Below are positions 36,611-44,990 of a stretch of 64,000 nucleotides of DNA, one piece after another; the stretch's first letter is position 1, and each line of letters opens with the position of its first letter. Origin of the DNA: Bacteroidota bacterium (GTDB taxonomy: Bacteria; Bacteroidota; Ignavibacteria; SZUA-365); NCBI GenBank assembly GCA_023432805.1, contig JAEYUG010000119.1, positions 1-64,000 of the forward strand, read 5' to 3'. Under the pieces are notes generated by a model that worked only from the letters and a program-made list of their open reading frames with translations, searched no databases and was not told the DNA's origin. Made by a program: the position numbers and the translations under genes.

Positions 36611-37615
36611 TCAGGACGGTGATGTGAGTGACGCGATGATGAGACGGATGGTCGATCGGAAGGTCGCGTAGGGCGAGTGTGCCTCCTGCACGCCTCCGAA
36701 GGCGTGGATCACCACTCCCGTGCGTGGGACCACCACGCGCCAGAGCTCGCCGGTGAGCGGTACTGCATCCGGAAGCGTTGCGGATACGGGTTCCGCAATC
36801 ACGAGCGAATCAGCTGCCGCGGTCGTGTCGGGGGCCATGCGTTCGGTACCGAGCCAGATGCGGACAGAGGCTTCCCTCTGCATGCTGGCGGGATTCATGT
36901 ACGAAAGCTCGACGCCCTGGCGCGGTGACGCCTCCCCCGGTACGCGGAAGCTTGCCGCATCAACCGCATCCCACGTGACGGGATACAAGACCTGCATCTG
37001 CAGCACGCGGCTCATCAACGCAGACATGCCTTCGTCTTTCAAACGCCTGCCGAAGCCCTGCTCCTGCTGCCACCAGCCGCGCTCCCAGTTGCCGCCGTCG
37101 CCGAAGGGTACGCGCCAGGCGTTGCGCTGCCGCAGCAGGAAGAACGATCCGATGGATTCGATGCGCGCACCCTGGGTCTCGACCACGAAGGTTGCCGTGA
37201 CGACCGCGCGTGTCGTGTCGCGCGTATCGATGTCGAGCACATCCACACGCGAGAAGCGGTAGCGGAACGGCGCAGTGTCCAGGTCGCGATTGCGCTGGAA
37301 CCAGCCGGCGAACTGCGCACCACTGCGCACGCCGAGTCCCGCCAACGCTGTGCGCGTCCGGTCGCTGACAAGCGCGTAGCCCGCGCTGACATCCGCCCCG
37401 GGTGCGAGCGCCGACATCCATTTCGTGAACACGTCCCGTGCCTCCCGGTACAGCACCAGATCGCGGGGGAGGGTGGTCGGTGTTCCGATTTCGTCGGGAT
37501 GTATTTCGCGCTTGCCGCCGCATCCGGCAGGTGCAATGCCCAGCACGACCGCCACCACGAGGGGAAGCCACCGTGTGGCGCTGCATCGGATGCGCGTCCG
37601 TCGGTGCATGATCAT
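36611..37615 (-). CDS. Lipoprotein of unknown function
   Basis: The 334-residue product begins with MIMHRR and a signal ending in lipobox APAGC. The mature domain is mixed alpha/beta (FTKWMSALAPGADVSAGYALVSDRTR; TRAVVTATFVVETQGARIESIGSFFLLRQRNAWRV) and resembles NTF2-like folds in places, but no family can be named. A GGAGGAG ribosome site precedes ATG 37615; ATG 37609 is an alternative. Its ATG overlaps the L,D-transpeptidase stop. Confidence 0.6.
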   Translation of the reverse strand: MIMHRRTRIRCSATRWLPLVVAVVLGIAPAGCGGKREIHPDEIGTPTTLPRDLVLYREARDVFTKWMSALAPGADVSAGYALVSDRTRTALAGLGVRSGAQFAGWFQRNRDLDTAPFRYRFSRVDVLDIDTRDTTRAVVTATFVVETQGARIESIGSFFLLRQRNAWRVPFGDGGNWERGWWQQEQGFGRRLKDEGMSALMSRVLQMQVLYPVTWDAVDAASFRVPGEASPRQGVELSYMNPASMQREASVRIWLGTERMAPDTTAAADSLVIAEPVSATLPDAVPLTGELWRVVVPRTGVVIHAFGGVQEAHSPYATFRSTIRLIIASLTSPS

Positions 37616-38547
37616 GGGAGAATGGTCTCCTCCATGTTGGCCGGCTGCCCGGGTTCTGATCGCGTGATCTGCGTCATGTCGCCCGGGCGTTCGCGCATGC
37701 GTGCAGCCAGCAGCCGGTCGTTGTTGGGTGAGGGAATGCGCTGCCTGCGGGGGAGGCGCTCAGCGTCGCCGATCGGAATGCCCTCGTGGCGGATGTAGCT
37801 GCGCGCGAGTGGAACGACGGGCGTGGAGAGGAACAAGCGCTGGCCGCGGTATAGGGCGTGCAGTCTGCGTTCATGCATGGCGAGCACCGTTGAAGCGGGG
37901 ACGCTCAGAGGTGCCGTGGTGGTGTCCGGCGTGAAGGCCACGGTGCGTGCGTAGGAACCGTCATGCACGAACACCGGCGTGCCGACCGTCACCGAGCGCC
38001 AGAGCGCTCCGGCCGCACTGTCGCTCATGCGGATGCATCCGTGGCTCGAGGGACGACGACCCAGATGCCGGTAGTACCCGCGTCCCGCCAGTGAATGGAA
38101 GCCGATACCGAAGTTGTACCCGAGCCAGTTGTACACCTTCGCCGAGTCGAACTGCAGCGAGTACAACATGGAGATTTTGTTCTGGATGAGGAAGATTCCT
38201 TTCCGCGTTTCGATGCCCCGTGTGAGTGCGCTCGTGCCGGTCGAGACGGGCATCGAGTCGAGTACGCCCCCACGACGGTGCACGTAGAGCATCTGCCGCC
38301 GGAGGTGCACCTCGAGGAAGGCGGGCATGGTTGTGTAGACGGTATCGATGGCGGGACCGATTGCAGAGAGAAATGTCGTACGCACCGTAGTCGATGTCGC
38401 GGCATGCACGCGGCCTTCCCCCCGCATCCAGAATCCAGACAGGCTCAGCACGACGAGCGCCCCCGCAGCTGCCAGCACGGCGCTGCCGAGTACCTTTGCG
38501 CGGAGGCGGTGATGATACATGCGTTTCTGTTCGAAGGGATCCGGCAT
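37612..38547 (-). CDS. L,D-transpeptidase (YkuD family)
   Basis: The 311-residue protein has one N-terminal membrane anchor (AVLAAAGALVVLSLSGFW) and a YkuD domain with catalytic motif HSLAGRGYYRHLGRRPSSHGCIRMSD. The Cys forms a thioester with the peptidoglycan stem, giving 3-3 cross-links or attaching proteins to peptidoglycan. The C-terminal 90 residues are Arg-rich and not part of the domain. ATG 38547 is chosen because the putative promoter places the transcript start near 38583, leaving TTG 38583 unlikely; ATG 38520 is also possible. It is first in the operon. Confidence 0.85.
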   Translation of the reverse strand: MPDPFEQKRMYHHRLRAKVLGSAVLAAAGALVVLSLSGFWMRGEGRVHAATSTTVRTTFLSAIGPAIDTVYTTMPAFLEVHLRRQMLYVHRRGGVLDSMPVSTGTSALTRGIETRKGIFLIQNKISMLYSLQFDSAKVYNWLGYNFGIGFHSLAGRGYYRHLGRRPSSHGCIRMSDSAAGALWRSVTVGTPVFVHDGSYARTVAFTPDTTTAPLSVPASTVLAMHERRLHALYRGQRLFLSTPVVPLARSYIRHEGIPIGDAERLPRRQRIPSPNNDRLLAARMRERPGDMTQITRSEPGQPANMEETILP

Positions 38548-38588
38548 GGGGCGCGGTATCTGCAACCTGTCTGTTGAATGCAATCACG

Positions 38589-38618
38589 CAAACTACCGAA
38601 AGCACCGCACGTGATCAA
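38589..38618 (-). promoter_or_regulatory. Possible promoter of the L,D-transpeptidase operon
   Basis: On the minus strand TTG (38618-38616), 20 bases and TAGTTTG (38595-38589), one base shorter than the TAnnTTTG consensus. It is divergent from, and partly back to back with, the efp promoter. Confidence 0.4.
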
Positions 38619-38638
38619 GGTGGAGGCTTCCCCTGTTT

Positions 38639-38670
38639 CTTGACTTTATACCCCCTCGTCCATACCTTTG
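38639..38670 (+). promoter_or_regulatory. Bacteroidota-type promoter of efp
   Basis: CTTG (38639-38642), a 20-base spacer and a perfect TACCTTTG (38663-38670), 45 bases before the efp ATG. The architecture is identical to that before rpsU and tRNA-Ala. Confidence 0.72.
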
Positions 38671-38715
38671 TCTTGCTCTGGCATTTTCCACTTTTCCTTC
38701 ACCATCATCTCTTTT

Positions 38716-39276
38716 ATGGGCTCCACTACGGATTTCCGCAACGGACTGGTCATACGGTTCAACGGCGAACTGCATCAGATCGTCGAATGGCGTCATCACA
38801 AACCCGGCAAGGGGGGAGCGATGGTGCAGACGAAACTCAAGAACATGCGCACCGGTGCGAGTTTCGAGAACCGCTTCCGCCCTGGCGAGAACGTCGACGT
38901 CGTGCGCCTTGAGCGTCGCCAGTACCAGTATCTCTACCCCGAGGGCGACGAGCTGTGTTTCATGGATCAGGAGACGTACGAGCAGATCCATGTCACGCGC
39001 GAGATCTTCGGCGATGCAGTGCGTTTCCTCAAGGAAGGCACGGTCTGCCAGATCGCACTCGATGGTGAACTGCCGGTTGAAGGTGAAATGCCGATCACAG
39101 TGGAACTGAAGGTGACCGAGACGGAACCCGGTGTGCGCGGCGATACCGCGACGGGAGGCAAGAAGACCGCCATTGTCGAGACGGGCGCATCGGTGACCGT
39201 GCCCCTGTTCATCGAGCAGGACGAAGTCCTCAAGATCGACACGCGCACGGGCGAGTATCTCGAACGTGTCAAGTAA
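38716..39276 (+). CDS. efp: Elongation factor P
   Basis: EF-P relieves ribosome stalling at polyproline. The 186-residue product starts MGSTTDFRNGLVIRF at ATG 38716; the frame further up is unlike the family. The loop tip reads KPGKGGA with Lys32 at the position modified in Lys-type EF-Ps, and the OB domains (IALDGELPVEGEMPITVELKVTETEPGVRGDT) are complete. It is followed after 30 bases by accB, a linkage seen in many bacteria. Confidence 0.95.
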   Translation: MGSTTDFRNGLVIRFNGELHQIVEWRHHKPGKGGAMVQTKLKNMRTGASFENRFRPGENVDVVRLERRQYQYLYPEGDELCFMDQETYEQIHVTREIFGDAVRFLKEGTVCQIALDGELPVEGEMPITVELKVTETEPGVRGDTATGGKKTAIVETGASVTVPLFIEQDEVLKIDTRTGEYLERVK

Positions 39277-39306
39277 GAACCTCGGATCACCAACGCGGAG
39301 CGTGCC

Positions 39307-39786
39307 ATGGATTTGAACTACATACGTCGTCTGGTCAAACTCGTAACCGAATCGGAAATCGGGGAAATCGAAATCGAGCAGGACAACACGCGCGTACGCA
39401 TCACGCGCGCAGTTGCGGTTGCACCACAGGTGCTTCAGTACGCGGCACCCGTGCCGGCGCCCGCCGCACCTGCGGCCCCTGCCACTGATGCACCTCGCGA
39501 AGGCGCACACGTCCCGGCACACGTCCAACATGCGGACGACAGCGCATACGAAAAGATTCTCTCGCCCATCGTCGGAACATTTTACCGGGCATCGACTCCT
39601 GAAGCGGATCCCTTCGTGCAGGTAGGGCAGATGATCTCGCCGGGAAACACGCTGTGCATCATCGAAGCCATGAAGATCATGAATGAGATCGAGGCCGAGA
39701 TTCCCGGACGCATCGTTAAGATTTTCGTCGAGAACGGCCAGGCCGTCGAGTACAACCAGCCGCTGTTCCTCGTCGATCCTGCCTGA
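39307..39786 (+). CDS. accB: Biotin carboxyl carrier protein of acetyl-CoA carboxylase
   Basis: A 159-residue protein with an N-terminal domain, an Ala/Pro-rich linker (about 38-70) and a biotinyl domain with the target lysine in EAMKIMNE. It carries carboxybiotin between AccC and the carboxyltransferase for malonyl-CoA synthesis. It is followed by accC, with efp upstream. Confidence 0.95.
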   Translation: MDLNYIRRLVKLVTESEIGEIEIEQDNTRVRITRAVAVAPQVLQYAAPVPAPAAPAAPATDAPREGAHVPAHVQHADDSAYEKILSPIVGTFYRASTPEADPFVQVGQMISPGNTLCIIEAMKIMNEIEAEIPGRIVKIFVENGQAVEYNQPLFLVDPA

Positions 39787-39837
39787 ACCGCAGCGAGTGG
39801 CCCTCGTGTGCACACCATCCACCAAGCCTGAGCTGCC

Positions 39838-41169
39838 GTGTTTACGAAGATCCTGATCGCCAATCGGGGAGAGATCGCTCTCCGCATCATCCGCACCTGC
39901 CGCGAACTCGGTGTGAAAACCGTAGCGGTGTATTCCACAGCGGATGAGGATTCGCTTCATGTCCGTTTCGCAGACGAGGCAGTGTGCATCGGTCCCCCGA
40001 CCGGTCGCGAGAGCTACCTGAACATTCCCCGCATCATCGCTGCCGCCGAAATCACCGGTGCGGAAGCCATCCATCCTGGATATGGGTTTCTGGCTGAGAA
40101 CGAGAGTTTTGCCGAAATCTGCAGCGACTCGGGGTTCGTGTTCATCGGTCCCACCGCTGAGATGATCCACCTCATGGGCAACAAGAGTCTGGCGAAGGAT
40201 ACGGTCAAGCGCGCTCAGGTGCCGACGGTGCCCGGAAGTGACGGTATCGTCGAGACGCTCGAGCAGGGACTCGCCATCGTCCAGGACATCCCCTTTCCGG
40301 TCATCATCAAGGCATCCGCTGGTGGCGGAGGGAAGGGCATGCGCATCGTGCGGGATCTCGAGTCTTTCGAGAAGAACTACACGATGGCGCGCAATGAGGC
40401 GGAGAAGGCCTTCGGCAACGGCGAGGTGTATATCGAAAAGTACATCGAGCGTCCCCGTCACATCGAGATCCAGATTCTCGGCGACAAGCACGGCAACGTC
40501 ATCCACCTCGGCGAACGCGATTGCTCGATCCAGCGTCGACATCAGAAGCTGATCGAGGAGAGTCCCTCGCCCGCGGTAACGCCCGAATTGCGTGCGCGCA
40601 TGGGCGAGGCGGCCATTGCCGCGGCGAAGAGCATCAACTACGAAGGCGCGGGCACGATCGAGTTTCTGCTCGATGCCAGCGGGTATTTCTATTTCATGGA
40701 GATGAATACGCGCATCCAGGTCGAGCATCCCGTCACCGAGGAGGTCACGGGCGTCGATCTTATTCGTCAGCAGCTGCGCATTGCAGCCGGCGAACCGATC
40801 GATGTCGAGGTGCGTGCACCCAGGGGACACGCGATCGAGTGCCGCATCAATGCAGAGGATCCCGACCATGATTTTCGTCCGTCCCCGGGGGTGATCCAGA
40901 GCTGGCATCAACCGAGCGGCTTCGGCGTGCGTGTCGATTCCCATGCGTATCAGGGGTATCGCATTCCCTCGCACTATGATTCGATGATCGCCAAGCTGAT
41001 CGTCTACGGTGAAACCCGTGAAGAGGCGATCGCACGCATGCGCAGTGCGCTCGACGAATTCGTGATCGAGGGTGTGCACACGACCATCCCGTTTCACCGT
41101 CGCGTCATGCGCGACGCCGCCTTCGGGGCCGGCAACTTCGATACGCACTTTCTCGAAACATTCGACTGA
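39838..41169 (+). CDS. accC: Acetyl-CoA carboxylase, biotin carboxylase subunit
   Basis: The 443-residue ATP-grasp enzyme carboxylates biotin on AccB. It starts at GTG 39838 (reading MFTKILIANRGEIALRI). Motifs include AIHPGYGFLAEN, KASAGGGGKGMR, GNVIHLGERDCSIQRRHQK and the catalytic FMEMNTRIQVEHPVTE. Length is normal for the subunit. The carboxyltransferase subunits are not in the window. Confidence 0.96.
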   Translation: MFTKILIANRGEIALRIIRTCRELGVKTVAVYSTADEDSLHVRFADEAVCIGPPTGRESYLNIPRIIAAAEITGAEAIHPGYGFLAENESFAEICSDSGFVFIGPTAEMIHLMGNKSLAKDTVKRAQVPTVPGSDGIVETLEQGLAIVQDIPFPVIIKASAGGGGKGMRIVRDLESFEKNYTMARNEAEKAFGNGEVYIEKYIERPRHIEIQILGDKHGNVIHLGERDCSIQRRHQKLIEESPSPAVTPELRARMGEAAIAAAKSINYEGAGTIEFLLDASGYFYFMEMNTRIQVEHPVTEEVTGVDLIRQQLRIAAGEPIDVEVRAPRGHAIECRINAEDPDHDFRPSPGVIQSWHQPSGFGVRVDSHAYQGYRIPSHYDSMIAKLIVYGETREEAIARMRSALDEFVIEGVHTTIPFHRRVMRDAAFGAGNFDTHFLETFD

Positions 41170-41216
41170 GCCGCTCGACGTCTCTTCGTTCCATCCCATA
41201 CACCCAGGAGCACATC

Positions 41217-41594
41217 ATGACTTTTCCCGAGGATCTCAAGTACACCGATTCGCATGAGTGGGTGCGCGTCGAGGGCGACACCGCCACGATTGGTATCACG
41301 GAATTCGCACAAGGGGAACTTGGCGACGTCGTGTTCGTCGACATTCCCGAGCTCAAGGCCGTCGCCGCCGGCGACATTTTCGGTTCGATCGAGGCTGTGA
41401 AGACCGTTTCCGATCTTATCGCACCGCTCGCAGGTACCATCACCGAAATCAATCCCGATCTCGAGGGCGCACCGGAGCTCGTCAATCAGGATCCCTACGG
41501 CAAGGGCTGGATGGTACGCATGAGCATCGCAGATGCCGCCGGGCTCGGATCGCTGATGGATGCCGCTGCCTATGCGGCCCTGATCGGCAAATAA
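41217..41594 (+). CDS. gcvH: Glycine cleavage system H protein
   Basis: The 125-residue lipoyl carrier starts at ATG 41217 after an AGGAG site. The lipoylation motif is IEAVKTVSD, flanked by the typical GELGDVVFVDIPE. It shuttles the methylamine group of glycine between the P and T proteins. The other gcv genes are not nearby; it follows accBC after 47 bases. Confidence 0.95.
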   Translation: MTFPEDLKYTDSHEWVRVEGDTATIGITEFAQGELGDVVFVDIPELKAVAAGDIFGSIEAVKTVSDLIAPLAGTITEINPDLEGAPELVNQDPYGKGWMVRMSIADAAGLGSLMDAAAYAALIGK

Positions 41595-41615
41595 GATCCC
41601 TGCATCCGTTTCCTT

Positions 41616-41643
41616 CGCGCGCCTTCTTCCACGGGGGCGCGCG
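41616..41643 (+). terminator. GC-only hairpin after gcvH
   Basis: CGCGCGCC (41616-41623) and GGCGCGCG (41636-41643) form a perfect eight-base-pair stem with a 12-base loop, followed by TACCATTT rather than a T-run. It could end the efp-accBC-gcvH transcript or act in the guaA leader. Confidence 0.45.
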
Positions 41644-41731
41644 TACCATTTCACGTTCGAGTCCGCGACAAGGCGTCCGCACGGTGCGGCGACGTGCACG
41701 GCATCCCCACCCACACCACACGAGTTCCCCC

Positions 41732-43273
41732 ATGCAGCATCCCGAGTGGATTTGCATCGTCGATTTTGGATCCCAGTACACGCAATTGATCGCCCGCCGC
41801 ATCCGCGAACTCGGGGTCTACTGCGAAATCCATCCCTTCCACACGGCGAAACTGGCGATCGACCGGCAGATGCCGAAGAGCATCGTGCTGTCGGGCGGAC
41901 CGAGCAGCGTCTATGACGAGGACGCCCCGAACATCGATCACGCGTTCTTCGCATATGGCGTGCCGATGCTCGGGATCTGTTATGGACTGCAGCTCATGGC
42001 CACGCATCATAGCGGCGCGGTCGATCCAGCCGCCCGCCGGGAGTACGGCAAGGCGGAACTCGTACTCGATGCAGCCGACGATTTGTTCCACGATGTGTCC
42101 GATCGCACGGTGGTGTGGATGAGTCACGGGGATGCGCTCAGCCGTCTGCCTCAGGACTTCGAGGTGATCGCGCATTCAGACAACGCACCCATCTGCGCCA
42201 TCCGCAACGCCCATCGGAAGCTCTTCGGCGTGCAGTTTCATCCCGAGGTCGTCCATTCGGTCGAGGGACGCCAGATCCTTCACAACTTCGTCTACCGCAT
42301 CAGCGGCTGCACGGGTGGTTGGAATCCTCGCTCCTTCATCGAGCAATCAATCGATGACATCCGATCGAAGGTGGGCACGGGACGTGTCATCTGTGCCCTC
42401 AGCGGGGGAGTGGATTCCGCTGTCGCAGCTGTGCTGCTGCACCGTGCGATCGGGGATCAGCTCCAGTGCATTCATATCGACAACGGTCTGATGCGCAAGA
42501 ACGAAAGCGCAGACGTGGTCGACACCTTCCGAAATCACTTTCACATCCCCCTCGATTTCGTGGATGCGTCGGAACTGTTTCTCACGCGCCTGGCAGGTGT
42601 GACCGATCCTGAGAAGAAGCGCAAGATCATCGGGGCAACCTTCATCGATGTCTTCGAACAGGAGGCGCGTGCCTGGCAGGATGCCGAATACCTCGCACAG
42701 GGAACGCTCTATCCTGACGTGATCGAGTCGGTGAGCTTCAAGGGTCCTTCTGCGACGATCAAATCGCATCACAATGTCGGCGGACTTCCCGAGAAGATGA
42801 ATCTCACGCTCGTCGAGCCGTTTCGCGAACTGTTCAAGGATGAAGTGCGTCGCGTGGGCGAGGAGCTCGGCATGCCGGCGCATATCCTCTATCGCCACCC
42901 GTTCCCGGGTCCCGGCCTGGGAATCCGTGTGCTCGGAGAGGTGAACCGCGAGCGTTGTGATCTGTTGCGTGATGTCGACGAGATTTTCCTCGACGAAATC
43001 CGTACCTCGGGTGAATACGACAATATCTGGCAGGCCTTCGCCGTGCTGCTGCCCATTCAGTCCGTCGGAGTGATGGGCGACAACCGCACCTACGAAATGA
43101 CCATTGCCCTGCGCGCGGTGACCAGCGTCGATGGGATGACTGCCGACTGGGCACGCATGCCCGCAGACGTGCTCGCACGCTGCTCGAACCGCATCATCAA
43201 TGAAGTGCGTGGCGTCAATCGCGTCGTGTACGACATCAGTTCCAAGCCTCCGGCAACCATCGAGTGGGAGTGA
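41732..43273 (+). CDS. guaA: GMP synthase (glutamine-hydrolysing)
   Basis: The 513-residue enzyme aminates XMP to GMP. The N-terminal class I amidotransferase has GICYGLQLMA (nucleophile Cys) and FHPEVVHS; the ATP-pyrophosphatase domain has LSGGVDSAVAA; the C-terminal dimerisation domain ends KPPATIEWE as expected. ATG 41732 gives a standard N-terminus (MQHPEWICIVDFGSQYTQLI); the frame extends upstream only as a shadow of gcvH. The TPR gene follows after seven bases. Confidence 0.96.
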   Translation: MQHPEWICIVDFGSQYTQLIARRIRELGVYCEIHPFHTAKLAIDRQMPKSIVLSGGPSSVYDEDAPNIDHAFFAYGVPMLGICYGLQLMATHHSGAVDPAARREYGKAELVLDAADDLFHDVSDRTVVWMSHGDALSRLPQDFEVIAHSDNAPICAIRNAHRKLFGVQFHPEVVHSVEGRQILHNFVYRISGCTGGWNPRSFIEQSIDDIRSKVGTGRVICALSGGVDSAVAAVLLHRAIGDQLQCIHIDNGLMRKNESADVVDTFRNHFHIPLDFVDASELFLTRLAGVTDPEKKRKIIGATFIDVFEQEARAWQDAEYLAQGTLYPDVIESVSFKGPSATIKSHHNVGGLPEKMNLTLVEPFRELFKDEVRRVGEELGMPAHILYRHPFPGPGLGIRVLGEVNRERCDLLRDVDEIFLDEIRTSGEYDNIWQAFAVLLPIQSVGVMGDNRTYEMTIALRAVTSVDGMTADWARMPADVLARCSNRIINEVRGVNRVVYDISSKPPATIEWE

Positions 43274-43280
43274 GGAGAGC

Positions 43281-44159
43281 GTGAACGAACACCTTATCGC
43301 ACAACTGCTTGAGCAGACGGCCTACGATGCGTCGCATGAGCGTTGGCTGCATGCCTCCCAATCGTTGCTGCGCATTCTGCACGAGCATCCGGACCGCATC
43401 GACCTCTCGCTGCGTCTGGCAGACGTCTATCTCCGCATGGGAAATCTCGATGCAGCGGAACGCACGATGCTAGTCGCTCTGGGCAGGGATCCGGGCAACG
43501 TCGATGTGCTGTATGCCCTCGGCCGCATGTTCTACGCCGGCGAACGCTTCGACGACGCCCTGCGATATCTTGAGCAGCTGCTCCCGTACCACATTCCGCA
43601 GGCGCATTTCACTACAGGACTGATCCACTTCAAACGCGGCAATCTTGCTGCCGCCGAGCGCCATTTCCGTCGAACAATCGAACTCGAGGCCGATCATCCT
43701 CGCGGACATGAGATGCTCGGACGCACACTCATTGCAGCCCGCAGCTTCGAAGCAGCACGCACGGTGCTCATGGTGGCCGTCACGCTGCCCGGGGAAGACG
43801 GCACGGCATGGACTCTTCTCGGTAGTTCCTGTGCACTGCTGGGTCGCTGGGACGAAAGCATCGCCGCCTTCAACAAGGCCGTGCAACTGCGTCCCAACGA
43901 TGCCTCGCTCATGGGCGAATTTGCACAGGCAATGATACGAGGCGGCCGGCTGAGTGAGGCCGAAGACATGCTGCGTCGTGCGGGTGCTGTCGATGCCGGC
44001 GCGCCACACGTGCTGCTCGGTTGGGGGATGCTCATGATTGAAAAAGCCGACCGGACGCGCGCCACATCCTATTTCGATCGCGTGCTCACCATTGATCCTA
44101 CCAACGAAGCCGCCCTGCAGTACAGAAGTCTGCTAACCACGCACAACCAGCCCGCCTGA
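43281..44159 (+). CDS. TPR-repeat protein
   Basis: GTG 43281 has a GAGG site upstream; the longer frame lies within guaA. The 292-residue product is built almost wholly of tetratricopeptide units, for instance RLADVYLRMGNLDAAERTML, YALGRMFYAGERFDDALRYL, FKRGNLAAAERHFRRTIEL and LLGRWDESIAAFNKAVQLRP. It has no signal peptide, so it is a cytoplasmic protein-interaction module. The partner is unknown. Probably co-transcribed with guaA. Confidence 0.82.
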   Translation: MNEHLIAQLLEQTAYDASHERWLHASQSLLRILHEHPDRIDLSLRLADVYLRMGNLDAAERTMLVALGRDPGNVDVLYALGRMFYAGERFDDALRYLEQLLPYHIPQAHFTTGLIHFKRGNLAAAERHFRRTIELEADHPRGHEMLGRTLIAARSFEAARTVLMVAVTLPGEDGTAWTLLGSSCALLGRWDESIAAFNKAVQLRPNDASLMGEFAQAMIRGGRLSEAEDMLRRAGAVDAGAPHVLLGWGMLMIEKADRTRATSYFDRVLTIDPTNEAALQYRSLLTTHNQPA

Positions 44160-44305
44160 GGTCTGCGCAGCCCGATCGTGATGTCTTTTGATTGGGATGG
44201 GATGGGAATTTCATCGTGCAAGAGGGATACTTGTGTTGCGCGCGAGGCGCCGTACGACCGACCTCGCGCATCACCAACACCCCCATCGGAAGTTGTGACA
44301 CCGAC

Positions 44306-44989
44306 ATGCACACACTCATACGACACTGGCCGGAAGGGGATCGACCGCGCGAAAAACTTCTTTCGCGCGGCGCAGAGTCCCTCAGCGATACCGAACTGCT
44401 CGCCGTGCTGATCAACAGCGGAAGTGCGGGACGCAGTGCGGTGGACGTCGCCCGCGCACTGCTGCACGCCTATGGCAATGTCCGTGCGCTCGCACGGCGG
44501 CCCGTCAGCGAACTGCAACGCGAGCGGGGAATCGGTCCCGCACGCGCCGTTACGATTCACGCAGCCTTCGAACTGGGTCGTCGCAGCGCGATGGTTGCAG
44601 ACGCATCACGCGAACTCATCATCAGTTCACCAGAAGACGTCGCACGTCAGTACATTCCGCGTCTACGGGATCTGAACACGGAGCGTTTTCTCGCGTTGCT
44701 CCTCAACAATGCCGGACACGTGCTGCGAGAATGCGAGATCAGCCGCGGTACGGTCGACGCTTCCGTCGCCACACCACGGGAAGTGTTCCATGCGGCGGTG
44801 CTGGAACTCGCGTCGTCGGTGATCCTGATCCACAATCACCCGAGCGGTGTCCGTGATGCGAGTCCCGAAGACCATGCACTGACACGCATGATGATCGCTG
44901 CGGGCCGCACGATGGGCATTCCCGTACAGGATCACATCATCATCTGCGGGAATTCATTCGTGAGCTTCGTCACGGAGGGGTGGATGTGA
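44306..44989 (+). CDS. radC: RadC/JAB-domain DNA repair protein
   Basis: ATG 44306 gives a 227-residue product of normal length (HWPEGDRPREKLLSRGAESLSDTELLAVLI). A helix-hairpin-helix-like segment (RERGIGPARAVTI) precedes a JAB1/MPN metal-binding motif HNHPSG...D. Despite the historical name its activity is unclear. The stop is one base from the opposing rarA stop. Confidence 0.92.
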   Translation: MHTLIRHWPEGDRPREKLLSRGAESLSDTELLAVLINSGSAGRSAVDVARALLHAYGNVRALARRPVSELQRERGIGPARAVTIHAAFELGRRSAMVADASRELIISSPEDVARQYIPRLRDLNTERFLALLLNNAGHVLRECEISRGTVDASVATPREVFHAAVLELASSVILIHNHPSGVRDASPEDHALTRMMIAAGRTMGIPVQDHIIICGNSFVSFVTEGWM

Positions 44990-44990
44990 C

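Noticed and set aside
38593..41199. 868-residue open frame on the minus strand opposite efp-accB-accC
   Set aside because: Antisense shadow: the three plus-strand genes are unmistakable, and the composition reflects high-GC codon bias. No family motif is seen.
44306..44989. radC as a marker of a mobile or anti-restriction island
   Set aside because: RadC can occur on mobile elements, but here it sits between housekeeping genes with no integrase, repeats or composition shift.
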